DNA of 5,800 nucleotides from Acidimicrobiia bacterium (lineage in GTDB: Bacteria > Actinomycetota > Acidimicrobiia > Spongiisociales > SHLN01). This document shows positions 1-5,447 of this stretch, piece after piece; the stretch's first letter is position 1; the number at the start of each line of letters is the position of its first letter. Below the pieces are notes generated by a model that saw nothing but the letters and a program-made list of their open reading frames with translations, was not told where the DNA came from and ran no database searches. A program made the position numbers and the translations under genes. The stretch spans positions 1 to 5,800 of the forward strand of contig JABDOU010000339.1 in assembly GCA_013043085.1 (NCBI GenBank), given 5' to 3'.

Positions 1-313
1 CGCTACCCCCGATGAGTGCCGCCCCGATCGTCACCTGCCAGAAGGTTTTCATTCCCGACGCCATCACCAGAGCTCCGAGTACGAGGAACGGCGCGGTATT
101 GGCTACGAGATGGCCAACGTCGTCGTGGAGGAATGGGGAGAACAGGATGCCTTGGAGTCCATCGACCTGGCGGGGTTCGATCCCGTGAGACTCCAGCCGA
201 CTCGAGAACAAGACGACGTCGACAGCCTCGATCAGCCATAACAACACCGCAGCGGGTATCAACAAACGGGCGGCGACGACGAAGCGATTCCTGGCCGTCG
301 GTTCCGGATACAT
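1..313 (-). CDS. Rhomboid-family intramembrane protease-like protein, N-terminal part (truncated by window edge)
   Basis: Reading the minus strand from ATG at 313 gives 104 codons open to the window edge. Rhomboids are polytopic membrane proteins, most of them serine proteases that cleave transmembrane substrates. Seen here: a hydrophobic helix at about residues 11-36; the stretch GIEPRQVDGLQGIL at 44-57; then HDDVGHLVANTAPFLVLG at 63-80. The last stretch reproduces the rhomboid TM2 pattern H-x4-H-x3-N (H63, H68, N72), which corresponds to H145/H150/N154 of E. coli GlpG. A third helix starts near residue 90. The catalytic GxSG serine and the later histidine would lie beyond position 1, so activity cannot be judged. 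ATG at 313 is preferred because a TANNNT box ends 7 nt upstream; an in-frame GTG at 334 is the alternative. No Shine-Dalgarno sequence is visible. The gene diverges from the zinc-ribbon gene at 408. Confidence 0.85.
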   Translation of the reverse strand, partial: MYPEPTARNRFVVAARLLIPAAVLLWLIEAVDVVLFSSRLESHGIEPRQVDGLQGILFSPFLHDDVGHLVANTAPFLVLGALVMASGMKTFWQVTIGAALIGGS

Positions 314-326
314 GTCCCGGATACTA
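314..326 (-). promoter_or_regulatory. Candidate -10 box and leaderless start of the rhomboid gene
   Basis: On the minus strand the sequence reads TAGTAT, then 7 nt (CCGGGAC), then the ATG at 313. TAGTAT fits the TANNNT actinobacterial -10 consensus. The spacing would place transcription initiation at or next to the A of the start codon, which gives a leaderless mRNA. There is no Shine-Dalgarno sequence ahead of the ATG, which agrees with this. No convincing -35 hexamer was found at 16-19 nt. Confidence 0.4.
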
Positions 327-395
327 CGAACCACTCGAAGATGTCGTTCTGGAGAAAAGTTGCCCGCTCCACCAATGCGCCTCCATCAACGCCGA

Positions 396-407
396 TACAT
401 TGATGGT
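396..407 (+). promoter_or_regulatory. Candidate -10 box and leaderless start of the zinc-ribbon gene
   Basis: TACATT at 396-401 matches TANNNT and is followed by 6 nt and then the ATG at 408. This is the geometry expected of a leaderless transcript. No Shine-Dalgarno sequence precedes the ATG. A TTGCCC at 360-365 is too far away (30-nt spacer) to act as its -35 element. The call rests on motif and spacing alone. Confidence 0.4.
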
Positions 408-869
408 ATGGCTAAACAGGAGCGGGCAGCCTGTTGGGATTGCGGGAAGACGTTCGAGGTGACGCCTCTACCGCCTCCACCGACATACTGCGGAACTTGC
501 CGGGCTAAACCGGACATGCTCATCGACTTGACGCAACTGCGTCGCGATGTCGTGATCGTCTCGCGGCCCGAATCCGTTACCTGCATCTACTGCGGCAGGA
601 GCGTATCGGTCAAGAAACGGGGGCGGATCCCCACGCGGTGCAGGGGTGGATGTCCTGTCTCGCGACTTTCACGTTGGAGTGACAAGGCGCGTCCTGGAGT
701 CAAGAAGCAGGACTCCACAGAGAAGGTGTCAGCGGCCTCGGGAAAGGTCCGCGCCGCCCGCAAGCCCGCTTCACAGCCCTCTCGTTTCAACGATGGCCCC
801 GCCGACCCATGGGCACCACACATCGGCCCCATCTATCTGACCGACGTGATGCGGGAGCGCTTGAAGTAA
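408..869 (+). CDS. Small protein with two tandem Cys4 zinc-ribbon-like modules, function unknown
   Basis: A 153-residue protein that I do not recognise. Module 1 has CxxC at C9/C12 and CxxC at C28/C31. Module 2 has CxxC at C59/C62 and CxxxC at C78/C82. Both modules have exactly 15 residues between their inner cysteines, so the protein probably binds two zinc ions and may derive from an internal duplication. Residues about 85-122 are rich in Lys, Arg, Ser and Ala and look disordered and nucleic-acid-friendly. The C-terminus, from about 125 to 153, is a more conserved-looking PWAPHIGPIYLTDVMRERLK. No signal peptide or membrane helix is seen, so it is probably cytoplasmic. The frame is open further upstream (to 312), but ATG 408 gives a sensible MAKQERAACWDC start directly after a -10-like box, and the upstream codons overlap the divergent rhomboid gene's promoter. 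It ends 16 nt before qor. A role in DNA or RNA binding is inference only. Confidence 0.7.
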   Translation: MAKQERAACWDCGKTFEVTPLPPPPTYCGTCRAKPDMLIDLTQLRRDVVIVSRPESVTCIYCGRSVSVKKRGRIPTRCRGGCPVSRLSRWSDKARPGVKKQDSTEKVSAASGKVRAARKPASQPSRFNDGPADPWAPHIGPIYLTDVMRERLK

Positions 870-872
870 CGC

Positions 873-885
873 TACGATCGAGTCG
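873..885 (+). promoter_or_regulatory. Candidate -10 box and leaderless start of qor
   Basis: TACGAT at 873-878 fits TANNNT and lies 7 nt before the ATG at 886. No Shine-Dalgarno sequence is visible between the preceding stop (867-869) and the ATG. This suggests that qor, and the cluster behind it, has its own leaderless promoter in the 16-nt gap rather than depending only on read-through from the zinc-ribbon gene. No good -35 was seen. Confidence 0.35.
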
Positions 886-1860
886 ATGCGTACCTTTATC
901 TCGTTCTCAACAACCGGCGGTCCTGATGTTCTCGAGCTCTCGACGGGGCCAATTCCGGGAGCGGGCCCGGGCACGTTGCTTGTCGAAGTGCGAGCTGCCG
1001 GCCTCAACTACATCGATACCTATCACCGGGTTGGCCTTTACCCGGTAGATCTTCCCTATACCCCCGGGTTGGATGGCTCAGGAGTGATCGTGGCAATCGG
1101 CGACGGTGTCGATGGCTTCGAGATTGGTGATCGTGTCGTCTGGCCAAGCGAACCGGGCTCGTACACGAGCCATCACGTGGTCAAGGCCAACCGCGCGATT
1201 GCGGTGCCGGATGGTGTGAGTTTTGCGGCTGCGACGGCCGCCATGGTTGCCGGTCTGACGGCTCACTATCTGGCCAAAGACACATTTGTTCTGGAACCAG
1301 GGCATACCTGCCTCATCCACGCCGGCGCCGGCGGGGTTGGTCTCTTGCTGACCCAGATTGCCAGGATGGCCGGCGCATCGGTCGTGACGACGGTATCAAC
1401 CGAGGAGAAGGAGGCTCTCTCACGTGAAGCGGGAGCCGATCTTGTGATTCGATACACCGAAACCGATTTCGCAATGGCGGCCCGTGAGCTCATGAGCGTC
1501 GACAGGCCGTTCGATGTGATCTACGATTCGGTTGGCGCTACAACCTTTCTCACCGGTCTCGAGCTCATCAAGGCGCGCGGCACAATGGTGTTGTTTGGCC
1601 AGTCCTCAGGCCCCGTGGAACCATTCAATCCCGGTCTGCTGGCGCAGAATGGGAGTCTCTTCCTCACGAGGCCAACGCTGTTCAATCACATTGCTGCAGA
1701 TCAGGACCTGCGGCGACGCGCCGACGACGTCCTCGGGTGGATCCGTGATGGGAAACTGGATGTTCGGGTCGGCGCCGAGTTTCCGCTGGCAGACGCCGCC
1801 CGGGCTCACACTGCCCTCGAAGGCCGGCAAACAACCGGCAAAGTCGTGCTGGTTCCTTAG
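886..1860 (+). CDS. qor: NADPH:quinone oxidoreductase (zinc-free MDR family, Qor/zeta-crystallin type)
   Basis: A 324-residue cytoplasmic enzyme, close to the length of E. coli QorA (327). The family reduces quinones using NADPH. The GroES-like domain comes first, with NYIDTYHRVGLYP at 41-53 and GDRVVWP at 81-87. The Rossmann fold follows, with the nucleotide-binding loop HAGAGGVG at 145-152, VIYDSVG at 211-217, FGQSSG at 237-242 and SLFLTRPTL at 257-265. These blocks line up with QorA one after another. The cysteine/histidine zinc ligands of alcohol dehydrogenases are absent, as expected for the zinc-free branch. The start at 886 is fixed by a clean N-terminus (MRTFISFSTTGGPDVLEL). It is the first gene of a four-gene run; the next gene starts 2 nt after its stop. 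The physiological substrate could be another enone rather than a quinone. Confidence 0.92.
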   Translation: MRTFISFSTTGGPDVLELSTGPIPGAGPGTLLVEVRAAGLNYIDTYHRVGLYPVDLPYTPGLDGSGVIVAIGDGVDGFEIGDRVVWPSEPGSYTSHHVVKANRAIAVPDGVSFAAATAAMVAGLTAHYLAKDTFVLEPGHTCLIHAGAGGVGLLLTQIARMAGASVVTTVSTEEKEALSREAGADLVIRYTETDFAMAARELMSVDRPFDVIYDSVGATTFLTGLELIKARGTMVLFGQSSGPVEPFNPGLLAQNGSLFLTRPTLFNHIAADQDLRRRADDVLGWIRDGKLDVRVGAEFPLADAARAHTALEGRQTTGKVVLVP

Positions 1861-1862
1861 CC

Positions 1863-2720
1863 GTGATCGAGGACACGGTCCACTTCGGGCGTTCGGCGAT
1901 AACGGTATCAAATGATCGATACACGGCGGTCGTCACGACGGAGGGACCGCTTCGGGTTTTTGGCTTTCGGAGAATCGACGGTCCCTCTCTGTTTGTCGAA
2001 TTGCCGGAGCTGACGGTCTCGTCGGGTACGGGGACATATCCGATCTTGGGTGGCCACCGTCTTTGGATCGCTCCGGAGAACCCGGACACAACCTATGCCG
2101 CGGAAGCCTCCGGCTCGGTGGTTGTGGAACATGACGACGGGATAGGCCTCGTGGCCGCCGCAGACGCCATTGGACTTGTCAAAAGCATTCGGATTCGAGT
2201 GGGTAACGCTGGTTTCGTGGTTGAACACGCGGTTACCAATGCCGGTGATGAACCGATCGAGCTCGCACCGTTGGCGATCCCCCAGCTGCTGCCAGGAGGC
2301 CTCGGCTATCTCACTCTGGATCTGGCGCCGTCGGATCCGCATGGACTCCAGGCAAGTGACCGCATCGTTGTCTGGCCATACACAGAACCCGGTGAACTCC
2401 GGTTTGAACGCAATCGAGTCATCGTCACGGCTGAGAGGGTCGGGCCTACGAAGGTCGGCGTAGGCATGACGGGAGGATGGCTGGCGTATCGCTTTGAAGA
2501 TGAGCTCTTCGTCAAACGGAGCCAGAAAGGTAGTGGCACCTATCTCGATCAAGGGGCTGCGGGGCAATGCTATTGCAACGAGTTGTTCCTGGAGCTCGAG
2601 ACGCTCGGTCCCGTCGTCGGGCTCGAGCCGGGCCTGTCGACGTCACATTCTGAGACCTGGAACTCCTATGACGTCTCGGGTCTGGATGATCGACGGATAG
2701 CTGAGCGGATGGAATCATGA
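1863..2720 (+). CDS. DUF4380-like / aldose-1-epimerase-like (galactose mutarotase fold) protein
   Basis: A 285-residue protein, mostly predicted beta strand, with the look of the DUF4380 family in the galactose-mutarotase-like superfamily. Seen: an N-terminal strand with TTEGPLRVFGF at 25-35; GGHRLWIAPE at 63-72; a central VVEHAVTNAGDEPIELAP at 119-136; and the C-terminal CYCNELFLELETLGP at 236-250, followed by HSETW at 262-266. H65, E72, H122, E239 and E264 are candidate pocket residues by analogy with mutarotases; this assignment is inference. Mutarotases interconvert sugar anomers, and the DUF4380 branch has no firmly known reaction to my knowledge. No signal peptide is seen. The start is GTG 1863, 2 nt after the qor stop and without a visible Shine-Dalgarno, which suggests coupling. 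An ATG at 1912 is out of frame. The stop overlaps the next start (ATGA). Confidence 0.7.
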   Translation: MIEDTVHFGRSAITVSNDRYTAVVTTEGPLRVFGFRRIDGPSLFVELPELTVSSGTGTYPILGGHRLWIAPENPDTTYAAEASGSVVVEHDDGIGLVAAADAIGLVKSIRIRVGNAGFVVEHAVTNAGDEPIELAPLAIPQLLPGGLGYLTLDLAPSDPHGLQASDRIVVWPYTEPGELRFERNRVIVTAERVGPTKVGVGMTGGWLAYRFEDELFVKRSQKGSGTYLDQGAAGQCYCNELFLELETLGPVVGLEPGLSTSHSETWNSYDVSGLDDRRIAERMES

Positions 2721-3523
2721 CCGATGTTCCATTGCGGGGTGGAACGGCGAATGTTGGGGCCGTTGTCCGGGTCGGCGATACCGTACGGCGACCGCCACAT
2801 TCCTCGAGCGAGATCGTGCAGGCTTTTCTGCGCCATCTTCGGGAAGCCGGAGTGGAGAGGGTTCCCGAGCCGCTTGGCTTCGACGATGACGGACGCGAAG
2901 TGCTCGGCTATATCCCTGGAGAGGCCGCTCATCCTGCGTTCGGCCCGGAAGGAGTGATGCCGTCATGGGCAGCGACGGATCGGACGCTCGTCGAGATCGC
3001 GGTCTTGCAGCGAGAGCTTCACGATGCTGCTGCCACCTTTTCGGTACCGCCCGGGGTCATATGGAACCAGGCTGCCGGCAACTACTTTCCGCTCAGCTCG
3101 AGGGGATCGCTGGTGTGCCACAACGATATCTGCGTTGCCAATGTTGTGTTTGAAAGGGGGAACGTGGTCGGGTTGGTCGATTTCGACTACCTCCGCCCGG
3201 TGGATCGGCTCTTCGACATCGCAGTTGCGGCCCGACATTGGGTGCCGCTCGTGCCGCCCGCCGATCTGAACCAGGGGATGAGGCATGTAGATCCCGTCGA
3301 GCGTTTTCATCTGTTTTGCGAGGCTCACGAACTCGCGGCCGATGCTCGCAGGGCTGTGATCGACTTCGTAATTGAGTTCCTCGAACTCGCCAGGCTGAAC
3401 GTTCCCTATCTCGCGGAGCAAGGAGTGCAGGGTTTCATTGACCTGGTGGAGGCCGGCTACGACGACCACAACCGGAGAGCGGTCGACTGGCTCCGTCTCA
3501 GCGCCCGCCGGCTCGTCTCGTAG
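2717..3523 (+). CDS. Aminoglycoside phosphotransferase (APH)-fold kinase-like protein
   Basis: A 268-residue protein of the APH/choline-kinase superfamily, which moves the ATP gamma-phosphate to a hydroxyl of a small molecule. The catalytic loop is CHNDICVANVVF at 134-145. D137 is the catalytic base and N142 a metal ligand. The DFG-equivalent is VDFDYLRP at 154-161, with D155 as metal ligand and an R-x-x-D-I-A pattern after it (RLFDIA at 164-169). The N-lobe is recognisable in VVRVGDTVRRP at 16-26 and EVLGYIPGE at 61-69. The whole protein has no lysine, so the usual ATP-binding lysine must be replaced, most likely by Arg24 or Arg25. It starts at an ATGA overlap with the previous gene; GGATGGA just upstream is a possible ribosome site. 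Real antibiotic resistance is not implied, because most such paralogues have unknown metabolic substrates. Confidence 0.85.
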   Translation: MTDVPLRGGTANVGAVVRVGDTVRRPPHSSSEIVQAFLRHLREAGVERVPEPLGFDDDGREVLGYIPGEAAHPAFGPEGVMPSWAATDRTLVEIAVLQRELHDAAATFSVPPGVIWNQAAGNYFPLSSRGSLVCHNDICVANVVFERGNVVGLVDFDYLRPVDRLFDIAVAARHWVPLVPPADLNQGMRHVDPVERFHLFCEAHELAADARRAVIDFVIEFLELARLNVPYLAEQGVQGFIDLVEAGYDDHNRRAVDWLRLSARRLVS

Positions 3524-3548
3524 GTTGACAACCAAATGGTCAAACGGC
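3524..3548 (+). promoter_or_regulatory. Short gap with TTGACA and overlapping dyads, possible operator or promoter part
   Basis: The gap before the dehalogenase holds TTGACA at 3525-3530, a perfect -35 hexamer. However, no TANNNT lies 16-19 nt downstream. The same bases form the dyad TTGAC-N9-GTCAA (3525-3543) and the smaller GGTT-GAC-AACC (3523-3533). This could be a regulator site or chance. Confidence 0.2.
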
Positions 3549-3623
3549 GTGGACAAGAAGCAGATGCATGAGAAGCAGGTGAATAAGAAGCACGTGAATA
3601 AGAAGCACGTGAATAAGAAGTAC
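3549..3623 (+). repeat. Five in-frame 15-bp tandem repeats, each opening with a possible start codon
   Basis: The units start at 3549, 3564, 3579, 3594 and 3609 and encode VDKKQ, MHEKQ, VNKKH, VNKKH and VNKKY. Units 3 and 4 are identical (GTGAATAAGAAGCAC) and unit 5 differs by one base; units 1 and 2 are more diverged. Each unit begins GTG or ATG in the dehalogenase frame. Each also carries an AAGAAG or GAGAAG purine run that falls just before the next start codon. CACGTG palindromes span two of the junctions (3591-3596 and 3606-3611). Because the unit is 15 bp, gain or loss of a copy keeps the frame. Confidence 0.9.
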
Positions 3624-4457
3624 GAGAACGTCCTTGGCAAGAAGATGGCCTATGTCGAGGTCGGCTCGGGGGAACCCATCGTCTTCCTGCACGGCAATCC
3701 GACGTCTTCCTATCTCTGGCGGAATGTCATCCCCCATCTCTCGGACATGGCCAGGTGCATCGCTCCGGATCTGATCGGGATGGGCGATTCGGAAAAGGCC
3801 GACGATCCAGCCGAATATCGATTCGTAGGTCACCGCCGTTACCTTGACACGTTTTTGGCACATGTGGGCGTGGAGACAGATGTGGTGTACGTCGTCCACG
3901 ATTGGGGATCGGCGTTGGGGTTCGACTGGGCGTATCGACATCCCGGGGCGGTGAAGGGACTGGCTTACATGGAGTCAATTGTCAGACCGTTGCAATGGCG
4001 TGAATGGCCGGAATCGGCGCGATCGGTCTTCGAGGCCATGCGAAGTGGGGCGGGGGAGGAGTTGGTCATGGGCAAGAACGTTTTTGTAGAACGCATTCTG
4101 CCTGCATCGGTACTAGGCGATCTGGCGCAAGAAGAGCACGACGAATACCGCCGGCCGTTTATACAGGAGAAGCATCGAATACCGACCCTGACGTGGCCAC
4201 GCGAGATTCCAATTGACGGCCAACCGGACGACGTACACGAGATCGTCTCAACGTACAGCGAATGGCTGCGGACCAGTGAAATCTCAAAGCTCTTCATCAA
4301 CGCCGAGCCTGGTTCGATCCTCACGGGCGACCAGCGCGAGTTTTGTCGTACCTGGCCAAACCAGATCGAGGTAACCGTTGCCGGTTCGCACTTCGTGCAA
4401 GAAGATTCGCCGGAAGCGATCGGTGAGGCCATTGCCAGGTGGTATCAAACTCTCTGA
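3564..4457 (+). CDS. dhaA: Haloalkane dehalogenase (HLD-II subfamily, LinB/DhaA-like)
   Basis: A 297-residue alpha/beta hydrolase that hydrolyses carbon-halogen bonds of haloalkanes to an alcohol and halide (EC 3.8.1.5) in the cytoplasm. Seen: HGNPTSSYLWRN at 43-54, with halide-binding N45; the nucleophile elbow VVHDWGSALGF at 110-120, with D113 and halide-binding W114; the acid E137 in AYMESI; and the base H276 in AGSHFVQEDSP. These match LinB N38, D108, W109, E132 and H272, and similarity to LinB runs the full length, including PTLTWPREIPI and KLFINAEPG. The full catalytic pentad of the HLD-II type is present. ATG 3564 is chosen because it gives 297 residues against 296 in LinB; GTG 3549 (302 aa) or the GTGs at 3579, 3594 and 3609 are also possible. 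The first 20 residues are Lys-rich repeats replacing the usual N-terminal tail. It lies 40 nt after the kinase gene and is probably the last gene of the operon. Confidence 0.95.
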   Translation: MHEKQVNKKHVNKKHVNKKYENVLGKKMAYVEVGSGEPIVFLHGNPTSSYLWRNVIPHLSDMARCIAPDLIGMGDSEKADDPAEYRFVGHRRYLDTFLAHVGVETDVVYVVHDWGSALGFDWAYRHPGAVKGLAYMESIVRPLQWREWPESARSVFEAMRSGAGEELVMGKNVFVERILPASVLGDLAQEEHDEYRRPFIQEKHRIPTLTWPREIPIDGQPDDVHEIVSTYSEWLRTSEISKLFINAEPGSILTGDQREFCRTWPNQIEVTVAGSHFVQEDSPEAIGEAIARWYQTL

Positions 4458-4583
4458 GAGGCAGACGAGGATGATGCCGGGGGAGACGCGGACCACGGCC
4501 CGCCGCCGGAAGAAGGCTCGATCATCGGGTGCTTGACGTCGGACAGCGATCGGCTGATTGGGACGCCGGCCGTGAGCGGGGCT
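4458..4583. other. Convergent intergenic region, no clear terminator
   Basis: These 126 bp separate two convergent genes. A GC-rich stretch at about 4475-4512 and a small hairpin (CAGC-GATCG-GCTG) near 4545-4557 are present, but neither is followed by a T run on either strand. I see no coding sequence here. Confidence 0.5.
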
Positions 4584-5447
4584 CTATTCGCGACTTCGTC
4601 TAGACGCCGTCCCGATTACCACCACCACCAGGCCGAGGACGCCGAGGATCGTGCCTGCCAGTATCGACGAGGTGACACCGTCATCGACGAGGGCGTCGAC
4701 GACAACTTGAAACGCTCTTCGGTTTTGAACGTTCTCGACGGCCGCCAAACGACCGTTCAGGAGTCGTTGTGCCCAGAGTGTGAATCCCACGGTCACGGCG
4801 GCCGCTCCGACGAGCCACCAGCCGATCGTCCTAAACGTCGACCTGGTAACCGCCATGGCAGCGAACAGAGTGACGAGCGACAACCAGGGAAGCCATGGGC
4901 CGTACTGAATTGCGGGTTGCACGACCATGCGAAATCCGCCGAGGTCGTCCACCTGCAGTAGCTCGAGTCTCCAATCGGCGGTGGGAACGAGACCGGACGG
5001 CAAACCGAACTCGGTCAGAAGGTCGTCGGCGACGTTGGTGAGGTTGATGCCGACCGGACGGGTTGGTTCGGTGACGTTGCCAAGAGCTGACGAAAGTTCA
5101 GCGAATGATTCGCCCGCAAGGACTCGCCACAGGGGAGCCACCTGGCCGCTTGCGATAACGCCGATGGCGGTATCTGTGAGAAACGATTCGGCTTGGCCAC
5201 CGACTATGTCGTAGAGATCTCCGATGATCGGACGGGCAATCGTCTCGAGATCCACGCGCATGAGCGTCTCGGTGACTGCCACCGTACCAAGTGCAGTTGC
5301 AACGTCGGGTTGCTGCTCGAGTCCATCGAGCGCGACTGCCGCACGGTCGGAATCGAGCATTGGGCCGCGGATCCATGAGACGGGATAGAACAAGCCGGCG
5401 GCAACAGACGCGATGACCACCAGCGCTCCCGCGAGGAGGTGTTTCAA
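4584..5447 (-). CDS. Membrane protein with one N-terminal and three C-terminal helices, function unknown
   Basis: A 287-residue protein that I do not recognise. An N-terminal helix or uncleaved signal anchor runs at about 4-20, after the single lysine K2. Residues about 21-181 form an extracytoplasmic, mainly helical domain (two aspartate-containing blocks around 47-52 and 76-81, and a run PTRPVGINLTNVADDLL at 128-144). Three helices follow at about 182-200, 208-225 and 258-280, and the tail RRSRE is basic. The loop between helices 2 and 3 (TRSTFRT) and the tail are positive, so both ends should be cytoplasmic and the 226-257 loop outside. The start is TTG 5447, whose first base immediately follows the aceE stop (TAGTTG). 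No better ATG exists before residue 30, and later starts would cut the first helix. Translation probably depends on ribosomes finishing aceE. It could be a membrane anchor or transport accessory; the sequence does not say. Confidence 0.75.
   Translation of the reverse strand: MKHLLAGALVVIASVAAGLFYPVSWIRGPMLDSDRAAVALDGLEQQPDVATALGTVAVTETLMRVDLETIARPIIGDLYDIVGGQAESFLTDTAIGVIASGQVAPLWRVLAGESFAELSSALGNVTEPTRPVGINLTNVADDLLTEFGLPSGLVPTADWRLELLQVDDLGGFRMVVQPAIQYGPWLPWLSLVTLFAAMAVTRSTFRTIGWWLVGAAAVTVGFTLWAQRLLNGRLAAVENVQNRRAFQVVVDALVDDGVTSSILAGTILGVLGLVVVVIGTASRRSRE

Noticed and set aside
16..462. 148-codon open frame on the plus strand near the left edge
   Set aside because: It is Arg/Ser/Pro-rich with no domain and runs antisense to the rhomboid gene, whose minus-strand frame carries the H-x4-H-x3-N motif.
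1908..2567. 219-codon open frame on the minus strand
   Set aside because: It lies fully antisense to the DUF4380-like gene and has no domain; it is typical of GC-rich shadow frames.
2717..3523. Aminoglycoside resistance gene
   Set aside because: Only the APH fold motifs are visible. The genomic setting looks metabolic, and nothing indicates a mobile resistance element.
3536..3571. 11-residue upstream open frame overlapping the dehalogenase start array (ATG 3536 to TGA 3569-3571)
   Set aside because: It is too short to support, has no ribosome site, and could easily arise by chance; a leader-peptide role is possible but unsupported.
3540..3640. Minus-strand reading with repeated FLFTC-like hydrophobic units, at the N-terminus of a long minus-strand open frame (2963-3640)
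   Set aside because: It is the complement of the 15-bp repeat array and of the kinase gene, in a shadow frame with no recognisable domain.
4545..4557. Small hairpin as a Rho-independent terminator
   Set aside because: The stem is only 4 bp and no T tract follows on either strand.
4533..4961. 142-codon plus-strand open frame
   Set aside because: It is antisense to the membrane-protein gene, with shadow-like His/Asp/Arg-rich composition.
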